In this document: one piece after another, positions 1 through 8,797 of the stretch
Position numbering within the stretch: the stretch's first letter is position 1
How the letters are laid out: every line of letters starts with the position of its first letter
From: CAG-791 sp963629395
Lineage (GTDB): Bacteria; Bacillota; Clostridia; Lachnospirales; Lachnospiraceae
Reading direction: 5' to 3'
DNA length: 28,816 nucleotides
Assembly (NCBI GenBank): GCA_963629395.1
Contig: CAVGIV010000030.1
Location: forward strand, 1-28,816
Notes under the pieces: generated by a model
Told to the model about the DNA's origin: nothing
The model's database searches: none
Seen by the model: only the letters and a program-made list of their open reading frames with translations
Made by a program: the position numbers and the translations under genes

Positions 1-35
1 CGACTTTGCATGCAGGTCTTCTACGTTCTGAACCG

Positions 36-1226
36 TTATCTTGAGTTTACAATATTCCGAAGCTGTCTTGTGAGGCGGTGCGTGCCATAGTCCTTCTGGT
101 TAAGCATCAGCAGCATGGTCTGACGGCATTCCGGATCATTTGAAAAATATACACCAAGCCAGCCATCCCATCCGTACTCGCCCTTGTGTCCGATGGTTAC
201 TGCCTGCGCAGGATCTGTCATCACGCGGTTGAAATTGGCGTACGTATGACCGGAGAGCCCGCGCCAACGGTCAAAGAATTCCTGTTGCTGATGATTCAGT
301 TTCCCACCGGTCAGATAGCGAACGGTTCCCGGACGGAGAATCTGCCGGCCGTTTTCTGCGGCTCCGCCGCTTAGAAGCATGGATGTAAACAGCCTGTAAT
401 CATCCAGGGTGGAGAAAAGCCCTGCGCCGCCGGACTCAAACGCGTTTTCGCCGCCGTCGTTGCGGATGGCAAGGTGATTGCCGGTGTAAGGGATCAGCGG
501 AGCACCCTCCTGATCGTTTTCATTCTGGTAGGCGACCACCAGGCGTTCACGTTTGCGCCCAGGCACCGAAAAGCCGGTATCCTTCATTCCAAGAGGATCA
601 AACAGCCGTTCCTGCAGGTATTCTCCGAAGCGCATGCCGGTGGCCTTTTCGATCACAGCGCCGGCGATGTCTGCAGATACACTGTAATTCCAGCCTGTTC
701 CCGGCTGGAAGAGCAGCGTACATTCGCCGATGCGCTCCGCGAATTCTGCTGTAGTCATTCCGTGGTCTGTTCCAAGCCGCTGGATGGCATCCTGGTAGAT
801 TGCATCGGTCTCGCGTCCGGGGCGTGTGGTGTTATCCGGATAGACCAGGCCGGATGTCATGTTCATAAGGTCACGGATCAGCATAACATGCTCGTCGTCT
901 ACAGGGCGGACATCACCGCCTTGTGTTACATAGCTTTGATGCCGGAAGGAGGGAAAATAGCGATACACCGGATCCTGCAGGTCAATGTATCCGTCCTCCA
1001 CCAGCGCCATCATCGCGGCTGCGGTTACCGGCTTGGACATGGAGTAGAGCCGGTAGATGCTGTCTCTGGAAATTGGCTTTCCGGCGGCCAGATCGGCATA
1101 GCCGCTCTCAGTATAGAATTGTTCCGTTCCGTTCTGCACGAGGCAGAAGCTGCAGCCTGCAAGCTCCCGGCGCTCGAGAGCACGGTCAATGCACTTTTGA
1201 ATGGCGTCTTTGATGTCTTCGTTCAT
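36..1226 (-). CDS. serine beta-lactamase-fold hydrolase (class C / EstB-like esterase)
   Basis: This is a 396-aa protein of the beta-lactamase/transpeptidase-like family (Pfam Beta-lactamase), which holds class C enzymes, D-peptidases and EstB-type esterases. The SxxK nucleophile motif is S62-M-S-K65. A Tyr motif (YSV, where many members have YxN) lies in GWNYSVSADIAG. The third motif is an H-K-G sequence near the C-terminus followed by GWDG, in place of KTG. There is no signal peptide, so the protein is probably cytoplasmic, which fits an esterase or peptidase better than a resistance enzyme. ATG at 1226 is chosen because GAGGGG sits 7 nt upstream; the in-frame TTG at 1232 would be almost on top of that site. 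The gene stands alone, divergent from the sugar operon. The substrate cannot be read from sequence. Confidence 0.88.
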   Translation of the reverse strand: MNEDIKDAIQKCIDRALERRELAGCSFCLVQNGTEQFYTESGYADLAAGKPISRDSIYRLYSMSKPVTAAAMMALVEDGYIDLQDPVYRYFPSFRHQSYVTQGGDVRPVDDEHVMLIRDLMNMTSGLVYPDNTTRPGRETDAIYQDAIQRLGTDHGMTTAEFAERIGECTLLFQPGTGWNYSVSADIAGAVIEKATGMRFGEYLQERLFDPLGMKDTGFSVPGRKRERLVVAYQNENDQEGAPLIPYTGNHLAIRNDGGENAFESGGAGLFSTLDDYRLFTSMLLSGGAAENGRQILRPGTVRYLTGGKLNHQQQEFFDRWRGLSGHTYANFNRVMTDPAQAVTIGHKGEYGWDGWLGVYFSNDPECRQTMLLMLNQKDYGTHRLTRQLRNIVNSR

Positions 1227-1407
1227 TTTCAATCCCCTCTTTGCTGTCCTGAAAAACTTCTTTCATTGTATAGCACCATTTTACTCAGTTGATTATTTCT
1301 GTGGTATCAAACTCTCGGATTATTTCTTGCCATGTCTGCCGCTGACGGAATGAAGAAATGGGCAAGATGACCAAAGATGATAACATCAAATTGTAAAAAT
1401 GGTCAGA

Positions 1408-1436
1408 TTGACATAAAGGTATCATGGAACTATAGT
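1408..1436 (+). promoter_or_regulatory. sigma-A promoter of the first sugar operon
   Basis: TTGACA at 1408-1413, a 17-nt spacer and TATAGT at 1431-1436 make a near-consensus vegetative promoter. Transcription should start near 1443, giving a leader of about 120 nt before the solute-binding protein start at 1565. The leader carries two short perfect stems, GACCGA/TCGGTC (1508-1523) and GCCGC/GCGGC (1529-1542), just before the AGGAGG site. The rest of the 332-nt gap between 1226 and 1565 shows nothing recognisable. Confidence 0.75.
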
Positions 1437-1451
1437 TAAAAAACAACATGA

Positions 1452-1463
1452 GCAAGCGGTTGC
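1452..1463. promoter_or_regulatory. LacI-family operator
   Basis: GCAAGCGGTTGC is an imperfect palindrome with the GCAAnCGnTTGC pattern typical of LacI/GalR operators such as MalR and PurR sites. It lies about 10-20 nt downstream of the predicted start point, where a bound repressor would block initiation or early elongation. The LacI-family protein at 5395-6396 is the obvious candidate ligand. The site is also close to a catabolite (cre) consensus, so CcpA binding is an alternative. I saw no second copy in the other intergenic regions I checked. Confidence 0.6.
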
Positions 1464-1564
1464 GCACAAAACAACTTGTGCAATACATGGATCGAAGAGC
1501 TCATGTGGACCGAATGGTCGGTCATATGGCCGCAAAGGCGGCGATAACAGGAGGGTAGTTATTT

Positions 1565-2902
1565 ATGAAGAAAAGACTTGTTTCGGCATTGATGGCTGGT
1601 GTTCTTGCATCGGCGATGCTCGCTGGCTGCGGAAGCTCCGGAAGCTCTTCGGACGCATCGGCAGATACCGCCGCTACAGAGACGGCAGAAGCGGCTGCGG
1701 AGGAGACAACGGAGGCACCTGCAGAGGAAGAGGCTGCGGAGCCGGTGGAGCTTAACTACAGCGGTGAGATTAAGGTTTGGGTTGCGGACGCAGCGGTTGA
1801 TTTTACAAACGAGCAGATCAGTAAGTTTGTTGAGGCCAATGAAGGCGTAAAGGATGCAACCTTTACGGTGGAGGCTGTTGGCGAAGGCGATGCTGCTTCG
1901 AATATGATTACAGACGTAGAAGCCGGCGGCGATATTTTCGGCTTCGCACAGGATCAGATCGCACGTCTGGTTTCGGCCGGTGCACTCGAGGAGGTTGCTC
2001 CTGAGAATGTAGATGCCATAAAGTCTCAGAATGATGAGGGTGCAGTAAACGCAGCAACAGTTGGATCGGTACTGTATGCATATCCGCTGACCTCAGACAA
2101 CGGCTACTTTATGTATTATGACAAGAGTGTGGTTACGGATCCCACGGATCTGGATACCATCCTTGCAGACTGCAAGTCCGCCGGCAAGAACTTCTATATG
2201 GAGATTAACTCCGGCTGGTATCAGACGGCGTTCTTCTTCGGAACCGGCTGCAACCTTTCTTATGAAACAGATGATGCAGGAAACTTCACCAGCGCAACCG
2301 TTGACTATGCTTCGGATGCAGGCGTTGTTGCTCTGAAGGAAATGATTGCCATGCAGGAGTCGGGCGCATTTGTCAATGGCTCTACGGCAGGAACAGCAAC
2401 CAGCATCGGCGCAATCGTAGACGGTACATGGGATGCAACCACGCTGAAAGAGGTTCTGGGCGACAATTATGCCTGCGCAAAGCTTCCTTCCTTTAAGGGC
2501 TCTGACGGCAATACCTATCAGATGTCCGGCTTCTCCGGCTACAAGCTCCTGGGTGTAAAGCCGCAGGAGGATGAGGATAAGCTGGCTGTCTGCGACGCTC
2601 TGGCTGCATACCTTTCCGGCAGTGAGGTTCAGCTGGCCCGCTACGAGGCACTCGGCTGGGGCCCGTCCAATGTAGAGGCGCAGCAGTCGGATGCAGTGAA
2701 GGCGGATGAGGCACTGTCTGCACTGAATGAGCAGATGCTGGAGGATAAGCCGCAGGGACAGTATCCGGGTGACTACTGGACGCTGGCAACCGGCCTTGGC
2801 GATGATGTTATCTCGGGAGCGCTGACCAGCAAGAGCAGCGATGCAGACCTTCTGGCTGCACTGCAGAGCTTCCAGGATACCTGCATCTCGTATGCCGAGT
2901 AA
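1565..2902 (+). CDS. sugar ABC transporter solute-binding lipoprotein (MalE/GanS type)
   Basis: This is a 445-aa extracellular sugar-binding lipoprotein. The N-terminus is a type II signal peptide (MKKRL, then a hydrophobic run) ending in the lipobox L-A-G-C with Cys22 as lipid anchor. A Ser/Ala/Thr/Glu-rich linker to about residue 60 is followed by a family 1 solute-binding fold. Recognisable stretches include an NGYFMYYDKS-like segment and the C-terminal GWGPSN motif typical of MalE/MdxE/GanS proteins. AGGAGGG lies just upstream of the ATG. It heads the operon and feeds the permeases at 3077-5367. The neighbouring GH35 gene suggests an oligosaccharide ligand with a terminal beta-linked sugar; that is inference. 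Confidence 0.92.
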   Translation: MKKRLVSALMAGVLASAMLAGCGSSGSSSDASADTAATETAEAAAEETTEAPAEEEAAEPVELNYSGEIKVWVADAAVDFTNEQISKFVEANEGVKDATFTVEAVGEGDAASNMITDVEAGGDIFGFAQDQIARLVSAGALEEVAPENVDAIKSQNDEGAVNAATVGSVLYAYPLTSDNGYFMYYDKSVVTDPTDLDTILADCKSAGKNFYMEINSGWYQTAFFFGTGCNLSYETDDAGNFTSATVDYASDAGVVALKEMIAMQESGAFVNGSTAGTATSIGAIVDGTWDATTLKEVLGDNYACAKLPSFKGSDGNTYQMSGFSGYKLLGVKPQEDEDKLAVCDALAAYLSGSEVQLARYEALGWGPSNVEAQQSDAVKADEALSALNEQMLEDKPQGQYPGDYWTLATGLGDDVISGALTSKSSDADLLAALQSFQDTCISYAE

Positions 2903-3006
2903 TTACCAGCATTCATCTGCACAGGCTGCGGCCCGGGGAGGGGAGATACAGCAGGACATGCGGCGGCCTGCCGGATGGATTTGGAAAGTGCAGAGATAGT
3001 AAGACG

Positions 3007-3033
3007 GAGCCGGCAGATTCATCTTGCCGGCTC
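3007..3033 (+). other. intercistronic stem-loop
   Basis: GAGCCGGCA (3007-3015) and TGCCGGCTC (3025-3033) form a perfect 9-bp GC-rich stem with a 9-nt loop in the 174-nt gap between the binding-protein and permease genes. No U-tract follows, so it is more likely an mRNA-stabilising or attenuating element than a full terminator. Similar hairpins after malE-type genes keep the binding protein in excess over the permeases. Confidence 0.6.
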
Positions 3034-3076
3034 ATCTCATACCGAAAGATAAAGGCGGCAGACAGGGGGAATCGTC

Positions 3077-4477
3077 ATGAGCAAACATACGCTGAACGGG
3101 AAACCAAAGGCTTCATCCGCAGCAGCGCTTGCGGCATTGGGAGAGGACATTCGAGAGATTGGAACGACCTTTGCGCAAGGGGATTGGAAAACCAGACTTT
3201 CTTATGTAGTCATGGGAGCGGGACCGCTTATGCGCGGACAGATCGTAAAGGGGCTGGCATTCCTGGCAGCAGAAATTCTGTTTATCCTTTATATGGTGCA
3301 GTTCGGGTGGCAGTATGTCAGCAAGATTACCACGCTGGGAACGGTGGAGACGCAGAAGGTTCGCCGCAAGACGGTTTACGGTGACAACAGCTTCCTGATT
3401 CTGCTGTTCGGAATTCTGACCATCATTCTGATCGCCATGCTCGTCGTTGTCTGGCGGATGAACGTGAAGGAAAACTTCCTGGAGGAAAAAAGGCTGAAGG
3501 AAGGAAAGCCGCTTCCCGGCAATGGGAAAACGCTCCGTTCACTCCTGGATGAGAATTTCCATATTACGCTGCTGTCGATCCCGGTGCTTGGCATCTTTGT
3601 TTTCACTGTGCTGCCGATCATTTTCATGGTCTGCGTTGCATTCACCAATTATGACAAGGAGCACCAGTCGCCGACCAACCTCTTTACCTGGGTCGGACTG
3701 GAGAATTTCAGGAATCTGTTCAGCTTCGGAACCAATGGCTTTGGCGCTACATTCCTGACCGTTCTTATCTGGACGCTGGTATGGGCCTTTTTTGCGACAT
3801 TCATTGATTATTTCCTTGGACTTGCCGTAGCCATGCTGATTAACAAAAAGGGGATTCGATTTAAGAAGCTTTGGAGGACCATTCTGGTCATGACCATCGC
3901 CGTTCCGCAGTTCGTATCTCTTCTGTATATCACGAAGATGTTCGCAACCGACGGTATTGTGAACGGATTCCTGATGTCACACGGGTTCGTATCCAGTCCG
4001 GTCCCGTTCTGGACGGATCCGACGCTGGCAAAGGTTATGATCATTCTGGTGAATATCTGGATCGGTATTCCGTATCTGATGCTGATTTCCACCGGACTTT
4101 TGATGAACATTCCGGAGGATCTGTACGAGAGTGCGAAGATTGACGGCGCTAATCCGGTACAGATGTTTTTCCATATCACGCTGCCCTACATGCTGTTCGT
4201 CACAGGACCGTTCCTCCTGACGCAGTTCACCGGCAACCTGAACAACTTTAATGTGATTTACCTTCTGACACAGGGCAAGCCATTGTCCACGAGCCTTACC
4301 GGCAATGCGGGCAACACAGATCTTCTGGTTACCTGGCTTTACAAAATGACGGTTAACGATACCAACTACAAAATGGCAGCAGTCATCGGCATCATGGTAT
4401 TCCTGGTGACGGAGGTGGTTTCTCTGGCTGTTTACAACATGCTGCCATCGGTAAAGGATGAGGAGGGCTTCCAGTGA
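3077..4477 (+). CDS. sugar ABC transporter permease, MalF/GanP type
   Basis: This is a 466-aa inner-membrane permease subunit. It has an N-terminal extension with two membrane segments (roughly residues 55-80 and 102-128) and a charged loop, as in MalF/GanP proteins, before the core binding-protein-dependent transport domain from about residue 160. The cytoplasmic EAA loop that docks the ATPase is near residues 350-370 (ESAKIDGAN, then ITLP). The ATG follows AGGGGG. Its end overlaps the next permease gene in a TGATG arrangement, suggesting translational coupling. It pairs with the MalG-type subunit. No ATPase is encoded in this operon. Confidence 0.93.
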   Translation: MSKHTLNGKPKASSAAALAALGEDIREIGTTFAQGDWKTRLSYVVMGAGPLMRGQIVKGLAFLAAEILFILYMVQFGWQYVSKITTLGTVETQKVRRKTVYGDNSFLILLFGILTIILIAMLVVVWRMNVKENFLEEKRLKEGKPLPGNGKTLRSLLDENFHITLLSIPVLGIFVFTVLPIIFMVCVAFTNYDKEHQSPTNLFTWVGLENFRNLFSFGTNGFGATFLTVLIWTLVWAFFATFIDYFLGLAVAMLINKKGIRFKKLWRTILVMTIAVPQFVSLLYITKMFATDGIVNGFLMSHGFVSSPVPFWTDPTLAKVMIILVNIWIGIPYLMLISTGLLMNIPEDLYESAKIDGANPVQMFFHITLPYMLFVTGPFLLTQFTGNLNNFNVIYLLTQGKPLSTSLTGNAGNTDLLVTWLYKMTVNDTNYKMAAVIGIMVFLVTEVVSLAVYNMLPSVKDEEGFQ

Positions 4478-5367
4478 TGAGTGACAATCGTACGAATAAA
4501 AAGAAAACGGCCTCCATGTCCGGAAAACGCCGGAAAGGAAACATTGCAGCCTATATCGCTTTGATTCTGATCAGTATTATCTGGCTGTTCCCGTTCTTCG
4601 GGCTCGTTATGACGAGCTTCCGCTCCTATGCGACGGAGTACGGGGGGGTTGCCAGCTATGTAATACCGCAGCAGTTCTCGTTGGACAACTATAAATTCCT
4701 GATGTCCGGAGAAACCAACTACCTTCTGTGGTATCGGAATACCATTGTGATCGCATTCTTTGTGGCGATTCTGCAGACCCTGACTGTTCTGTGCGTTTCC
4801 TATGCGCTGTCCAGAATGCGTTTCACGGGCCGGAAGCTTCTCATGAGAATCTGGCTGATTCTGGGAATGTTCCCGGGATTCCTGACCATGATCTGCATGT
4901 ACTTCCTGCTCAAGCAGTTCGGACTGACCCAGGCAGGAGCAATTCCGGGGTTGATTCTGGTATCGGCTGCCAGCAGCGGCATGGGCTACTACGTATGCAA
5001 AGGCTATTTTGACACCATTCCGAAGGCATTGGATGAGGCGGCGCGCATTGACGGAGCCAATCGCTTTCAGATTATGTATCAGATGATTCTGCCGCTGTCA
5101 AAGCCGATCGTTATCTATACGGCACTCACAGCCTTCATGGCACCCTGGTGCGACTATATCTTTGCATCCTATGTCGCGTTCGGACACGACAGCAGCTACA
5201 ACGTTGCAGTCGGTATGACCCGCTGGGTGTGGACCAATGATTATCAGGGCTACTTTACAAGGTTCTGCGCAGGCGGCGTTCTGGTTGCCATCCCGGTTAC
5301 CATTCTGTTCATGTGCCTGCAGAAGTACTATGTGGAAGGTGTAACAGGCGGTGCAGTAAAGGGATAA
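4477..5367 (+). CDS. sugar ABC transporter permease, MalG/GanQ type
   Basis: This roughly 296-aa permease has six predicted membrane segments. The first follows a basic N-terminus rich in Lys/Arg. The EAA loop lies near residues 185-205 (DEAARIDGAN, then ILP). The C-terminus ends in the VEGVTGGAVKG-like tail usual for MalG-type subunits. ATG at 4477 overlaps the upstream stop by one base and has AGGAGG 10 nt upstream. GTG at 4474, one codon earlier, is equally possible with 7-nt spacing. It forms the membrane channel with the preceding MalF-type protein. Confidence 0.93.
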   Translation: MSDNRTNKKKTASMSGKRRKGNIAAYIALILISIIWLFPFFGLVMTSFRSYATEYGGVASYVIPQQFSLDNYKFLMSGETNYLLWYRNTIVIAFFVAILQTLTVLCVSYALSRMRFTGRKLLMRIWLILGMFPGFLTMICMYFLLKQFGLTQAGAIPGLILVSAASSGMGYYVCKGYFDTIPKALDEAARIDGANRFQIMYQMILPLSKPIVIYTALTAFMAPWCDYIFASYVAFGHDSSYNVAVGMTRWVWTNDYQGYFTRFCAGGVLVAIPVTILFMCLQKYYVEGVTGGAVKG

Positions 5368-5394
5368 AACAGGCACGTGGAGGAGAAATATCCT

Positions 5395-6396
5395 ATGCCA
5401 GCCAATTTAACCATTGATGACATTGCGGAAGCGCTCGGGGTATCCAAAACAACGGTATCCCGGGCGATTTCCGGAAAAGGGCGCATTTCAAAGGAAACCA
5501 CGGAACGGGTGCGCGCCTATATTGAAGAGCATAACTATAAACCGAACGTATATGCACAGGGACTGGCCAAGCAGTGTACAAAGAATATCGGCGTAATATG
5601 GCCCAGTGATACGGAAGCGGAGACACTTCCTTTTTTTCAGAAATGTCTTTTGGGGATCAACCGGGTGACGACCGGGGAAGGCTATGACCTTCTGCTGACC
5701 ATCACAAACGGAAATGAAAATGAAACAGAGGCCATCCGGCGCATAGTTGAGAATCACAAGGTGGACGGGATCATCCTGACAAGGACACTGGTGAAGGACG
5801 CAGCGGCGGACTATCTGCAGGAAACCGGTATTCCGTTCGTGAGTATCGGGAACTGCGAGGATCCGCAGCGCATCTGCGTGGACAATGAAAACGAGCTGGC
5901 ATGCATCGCACTGACGAAACGCCTCCTGGATATGGGGACCGAGCGACTGGCGCTGATTGGAGGCTCCTTTGGCCATGTGATTTCCCGGACCAGACTCCGC
6001 GGATTTCAAAGGGGCTTTGAGGCGGCGGGGAAGACGCCGGATCCGAAGCTGATTTACATGGGCGTTCGACGCACACAGGAGGTTGAACAGGCAGTACTGC
6101 AGCTGATGGAGCGTGGTTCGGAGGTCATTATAGGTATGGATGACCGCATCACCGGTGAGATTCTGTCGGTGTGCCACCGGAAGGGCATCGCTGTTCCGGG
6201 GCAGCTGCGGCTGGCTTCCTTTTATGACAGTGCGCTTCTGGAGCATGCGGTTCCGGCAGTGACAGCTGTTCAGTTTGATGATGCGGCGCTGGGAGCCGTT
6301 GCGGCGCAGACACTTTTGGCGCTTTTGCGCGGAGAGGTGGTCGAAAGCCAGTATCTGAGCAATTACAGGATCCAGCTGAGAGAGACCGTGTACTAA
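5395..6396 (+). CDS. LacI/GalR-family transcriptional regulator
   Basis: This is a 333-aa sugar-responsive repressor. An N-terminal LacI-type helix-turn-helix occupies about residues 4-50 (TIDDIAEALGVSKTTVSRA, then the hinge region with KPNVYAQGLA). A periplasmic-binding-protein-like effector domain follows. ATG at 5395 is preferred because GGAGGAG lies 9 nt upstream; an in-frame GTG at 5377 would put this site inside the coding sequence. The gene lies within the operon, between the permease and the glycosidase, so it probably autoregulates through the palindrome at 1452-1463. The inducer is likely the imported sugar or its hydrolysis product. Confidence 0.92.
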   Translation: MPANLTIDDIAEALGVSKTTVSRAISGKGRISKETTERVRAYIEEHNYKPNVYAQGLAKQCTKNIGVIWPSDTEAETLPFFQKCLLGINRVTTGEGYDLLLTITNGNENETEAIRRIVENHKVDGIILTRTLVKDAAADYLQETGIPFVSIGNCEDPQRICVDNENELACIALTKRLLDMGTERLALIGGSFGHVISRTRLRGFQRGFEAAGKTPDPKLIYMGVRRTQEVEQAVLQLMERGSEVIIGMDDRITGEILSVCHRKGIAVPGQLRLASFYDSALLEHAVPAVTAVQFDDAALGAVAAQTLLALLRGEVVESQYLSNYRIQLRETVY

Positions 6397-6409
6397 GGGA
6401 GAGAAAAGA

Positions 6410-8662
6410 GTGAGCACAATACTGACGAGCAAATCTGTTTTGGGATACACACCGCAGCATCTGACATTGGATGGGAAGCCATGGTTTCCGATGATGGGGG
6501 AGATTCATTACAGCCGCGTGGAAGCCTCCGACTGGGAGGAGGAGCTCTACAAGATGAAGGCCGGCGGCATTGATCTGGTGTCCGCATACACCATCTGGAT
6601 TCATCATGAGGAAATTGAAAACGAGTGGGATTTCACCGGGAATCGAAACCTTCGGAGGTTTCTGGAGACGGTGAAGGCCTGCGGAATGCACTGCGTCCTG
6701 CGCATCGGGCCGTGGGCACACGGCGAGGTTCGAAACGGCGGATTCCCTGACTGGCTCATGGAGAAGGAAAAAAATCACCTCCTGACGACCAGAACAAACG
6801 ATCCGGCCTATCTGGAAGAGGTACGCAGGTTCTACGAACAGATCGCAGGACAGGCCAGGGGACTCCTTCTGTCAGACGATGGTCCGATTGCCATGATTCA
6901 GATTGAAAATGAATACGGACATGTCGGCGGACGCACCGGAGAAGAGGGCGAGGAGCATATGCGCACGCTGCGCACACTGGCGGAAGAGGCCGGACTGACC
7001 AGCCAGATTTACACAGCAACCGGCTGGGGCGGAGCGGTTACCGGAGGGATGCTGCCGGTGATGGGAGGCTACTGCGAGGCTCCGTGGGATCAGCGGCTTA
7101 CGGAGATTGAGCCCTCCGGCAATTACCTGTTCACCAGAGAACGCAACGATCACAACATTGGCTCGGATCACGGACTCGGTGTCGGCATTACATTCGACAT
7201 GAATCGCTTCCCGTACCTTACAGCAGAGCTGGGAGGCGGCCTTCAGGTGACGAGCCATCGCCGCCCGGTGGCCACCGGGAAGGATACGGAGGCTATGACG
7301 ATGGTGAAGCTGGGAAGCGGCTGCAACCTTCTTGGCTACTACATGTACCACGGCGGCACGAATCCGGAGGGGAAGCGCACCACCCTGCAGGAATCAAGAG
7401 AGACGGGATATCCCAACGATCTGCCGGTGAAGTCCTATGATTTCAATGCACCCATTCGGGAGTACGGACAGCTGGGAGATTCCTATCGCAGAATCCGCAG
7501 GTTAGCACTTTTCGTCCATGATTTTGGCGCCGATCTGACCGAAATGGATTATATCCCGCAGCCGGACAATCCGGAGAAGGTGGACGATTTTGAGACGCTT
7601 CGCACGGCGGTCCGCTGCAACCGGAAGACGGGACAGGGCTACTATTTTGTCAACAATTACGTGCGGCATTATCAGACCAAAACCTTTGAGGAGGCGGAGC
7701 TGTGCGCATATGACGAGGATGAGCACACGGTTCTTGCAGATTACGGGAAGCAGGATGTGCCGGCGGGGAGCTACTATTTTTACCCGTTTCGGATGCTGAT
7801 CGGAGAAACGGCCGTTCTGGAGCAGGCACATGCGGTGCCGCTATGCTGCCTTCGGGATACAGACGGGAAACCGGATACCTACGTGTTTTATACAAAGGAC
7901 GATGTTCCTGCGAACTACAGAATCCGAGGAGAACTGGGCAGCTGCAGAATTCTGACGCTGCGGGAGGAGGATGCGCTGCGGGCGCAGAAGCTGATCCTGG
8001 GCGGCAGGGAAGTGCTGGTCATCAGTGATACGGACTTCTATCAATCGCAGGAGGATGTCAGGAAGGGGACGATGCACGGCCTCTTTCGCGGGAAAACAGC
8101 GGTAAGGCCTTCGTTTCAATGCTATCCGCTGCTGCCAAAGCCCCTGGAAGGATGGGAGGTATGCCTTCGTGAAGGCGAGATGGCGGCACCGGAAGCGGTA
8201 CAGCTGCAAAGCCGGCAGACGGGGACCGTGGGAAACGCATTTCCCGGCATGGAAGCTTTTGTGTGGTATGAGTGCAGAAACGAGCTGCAAAGCGATCTGC
8301 GCTGCAGCATGGAAGGCGAGAACAGACGCTCTGATGGACAGGAGCTTACGCTCTCTATATGCGCAGAGGGAATTGCAGATGAGCTGGGAGAGGCGCTTTT
8401 GTGCATTGACTACGAAGGCGAATCCGCACAGCTGTATGCGGACGGCAGGCTGATTGCCGATAATTTCTATACAGGTCAGGTCTGGGAGGTCGGACTGAAG
8501 CATTTTGCAAAAAACGGAAGTATCTGCCTGACGGCAGTGATTCATCCGCTGCAGGAAAACGCACCGATTTATATCGAAAAGCATCCGCAAATGGAAAATC
8601 ATGTGGCCTGCCGTGTCAATGCGGTGACCGCGGAAGCGATTTTCCGAATTTCTGAGGATTAA
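6410..8662 (+). CDS. GH35-family glycosidase (beta-galactosidase-like), cytoplasmic
   Basis: This is a 750-aa glycoside hydrolase of family 35. Family hallmarks are GPWAHGEVRNGGFPDWL (the usual GPYxxAEWxxGGxPxWL region), the IQIENEYG motif with E168 as predicted acid/base, E273 in TAELGGG as predicted nucleophile, and MYHGGTN. A long C-terminal beta-rich part follows the barrel. There is no signal peptide, so it should cleave oligosaccharides after import. The nucleophile segment differs from the usual ExWxGWF, so the protein belongs to a divergent subgroup and the sugar specificity is uncertain; GH35 also holds exo-glucosaminidases. It starts with GTG at 6410 behind AAGGGAGAG, 13 nt after the regulator gene. 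Confidence 0.88.
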   Translation: MSTILTSKSVLGYTPQHLTLDGKPWFPMMGEIHYSRVEASDWEEELYKMKAGGIDLVSAYTIWIHHEEIENEWDFTGNRNLRRFLETVKACGMHCVLRIGPWAHGEVRNGGFPDWLMEKEKNHLLTTRTNDPAYLEEVRRFYEQIAGQARGLLLSDDGPIAMIQIENEYGHVGGRTGEEGEEHMRTLRTLAEEAGLTSQIYTATGWGGAVTGGMLPVMGGYCEAPWDQRLTEIEPSGNYLFTRERNDHNIGSDHGLGVGITFDMNRFPYLTAELGGGLQVTSHRRPVATGKDTEAMTMVKLGSGCNLLGYYMYHGGTNPEGKRTTLQESRETGYPNDLPVKSYDFNAPIREYGQLGDSYRRIRRLALFVHDFGADLTEMDYIPQPDNPEKVDDFETLRTAVRCNRKTGQGYYFVNNYVRHYQTKTFEEAELCAYDEDEHTVLADYGKQDVPAGSYYFYPFRMLIGETAVLEQAHAVPLCCLRDTDGKPDTYVFYTKDDVPANYRIRGELGSCRILTLREEDALRAQKLILGGREVLVISDTDFYQSQEDVRKGTMHGLFRGKTAVRPSFQCYPLLPKPLEGWEVCLREGEMAAPEAVQLQSRQTGTVGNAFPGMEAFVWYECRNELQSDLRCSMEGENRRSDGQELTLSICAEGIADELGEALLCIDYEGESAQLYADGRLIADNFYTGQVWEVGLKHFAKNGSICLTAVIHPLQENAPIYIEKHPQMENHVACRVNAVTAEAIFRISED

Positions 8663-8797
8663 TAAAACTTAAACAATAAAACTGTATGGATATTCGGACT
8701 TTACTGTGCCACAATGAGGCTGTGCAGCAGTGCTGAAGCATTCAGAGCAAAAACGGCAGTAAAACAAGTACTTACGCATGGGACAGGGGGTCAGAAA

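Noticed and set aside
1452..1463. Catabolite-repression (cre) site instead of a LacI-family operator.
   Set aside because: It lacks the flanking TG/CA bases of the cre consensus, and a LacI-family gene is in the operon; kept only as an alternative.
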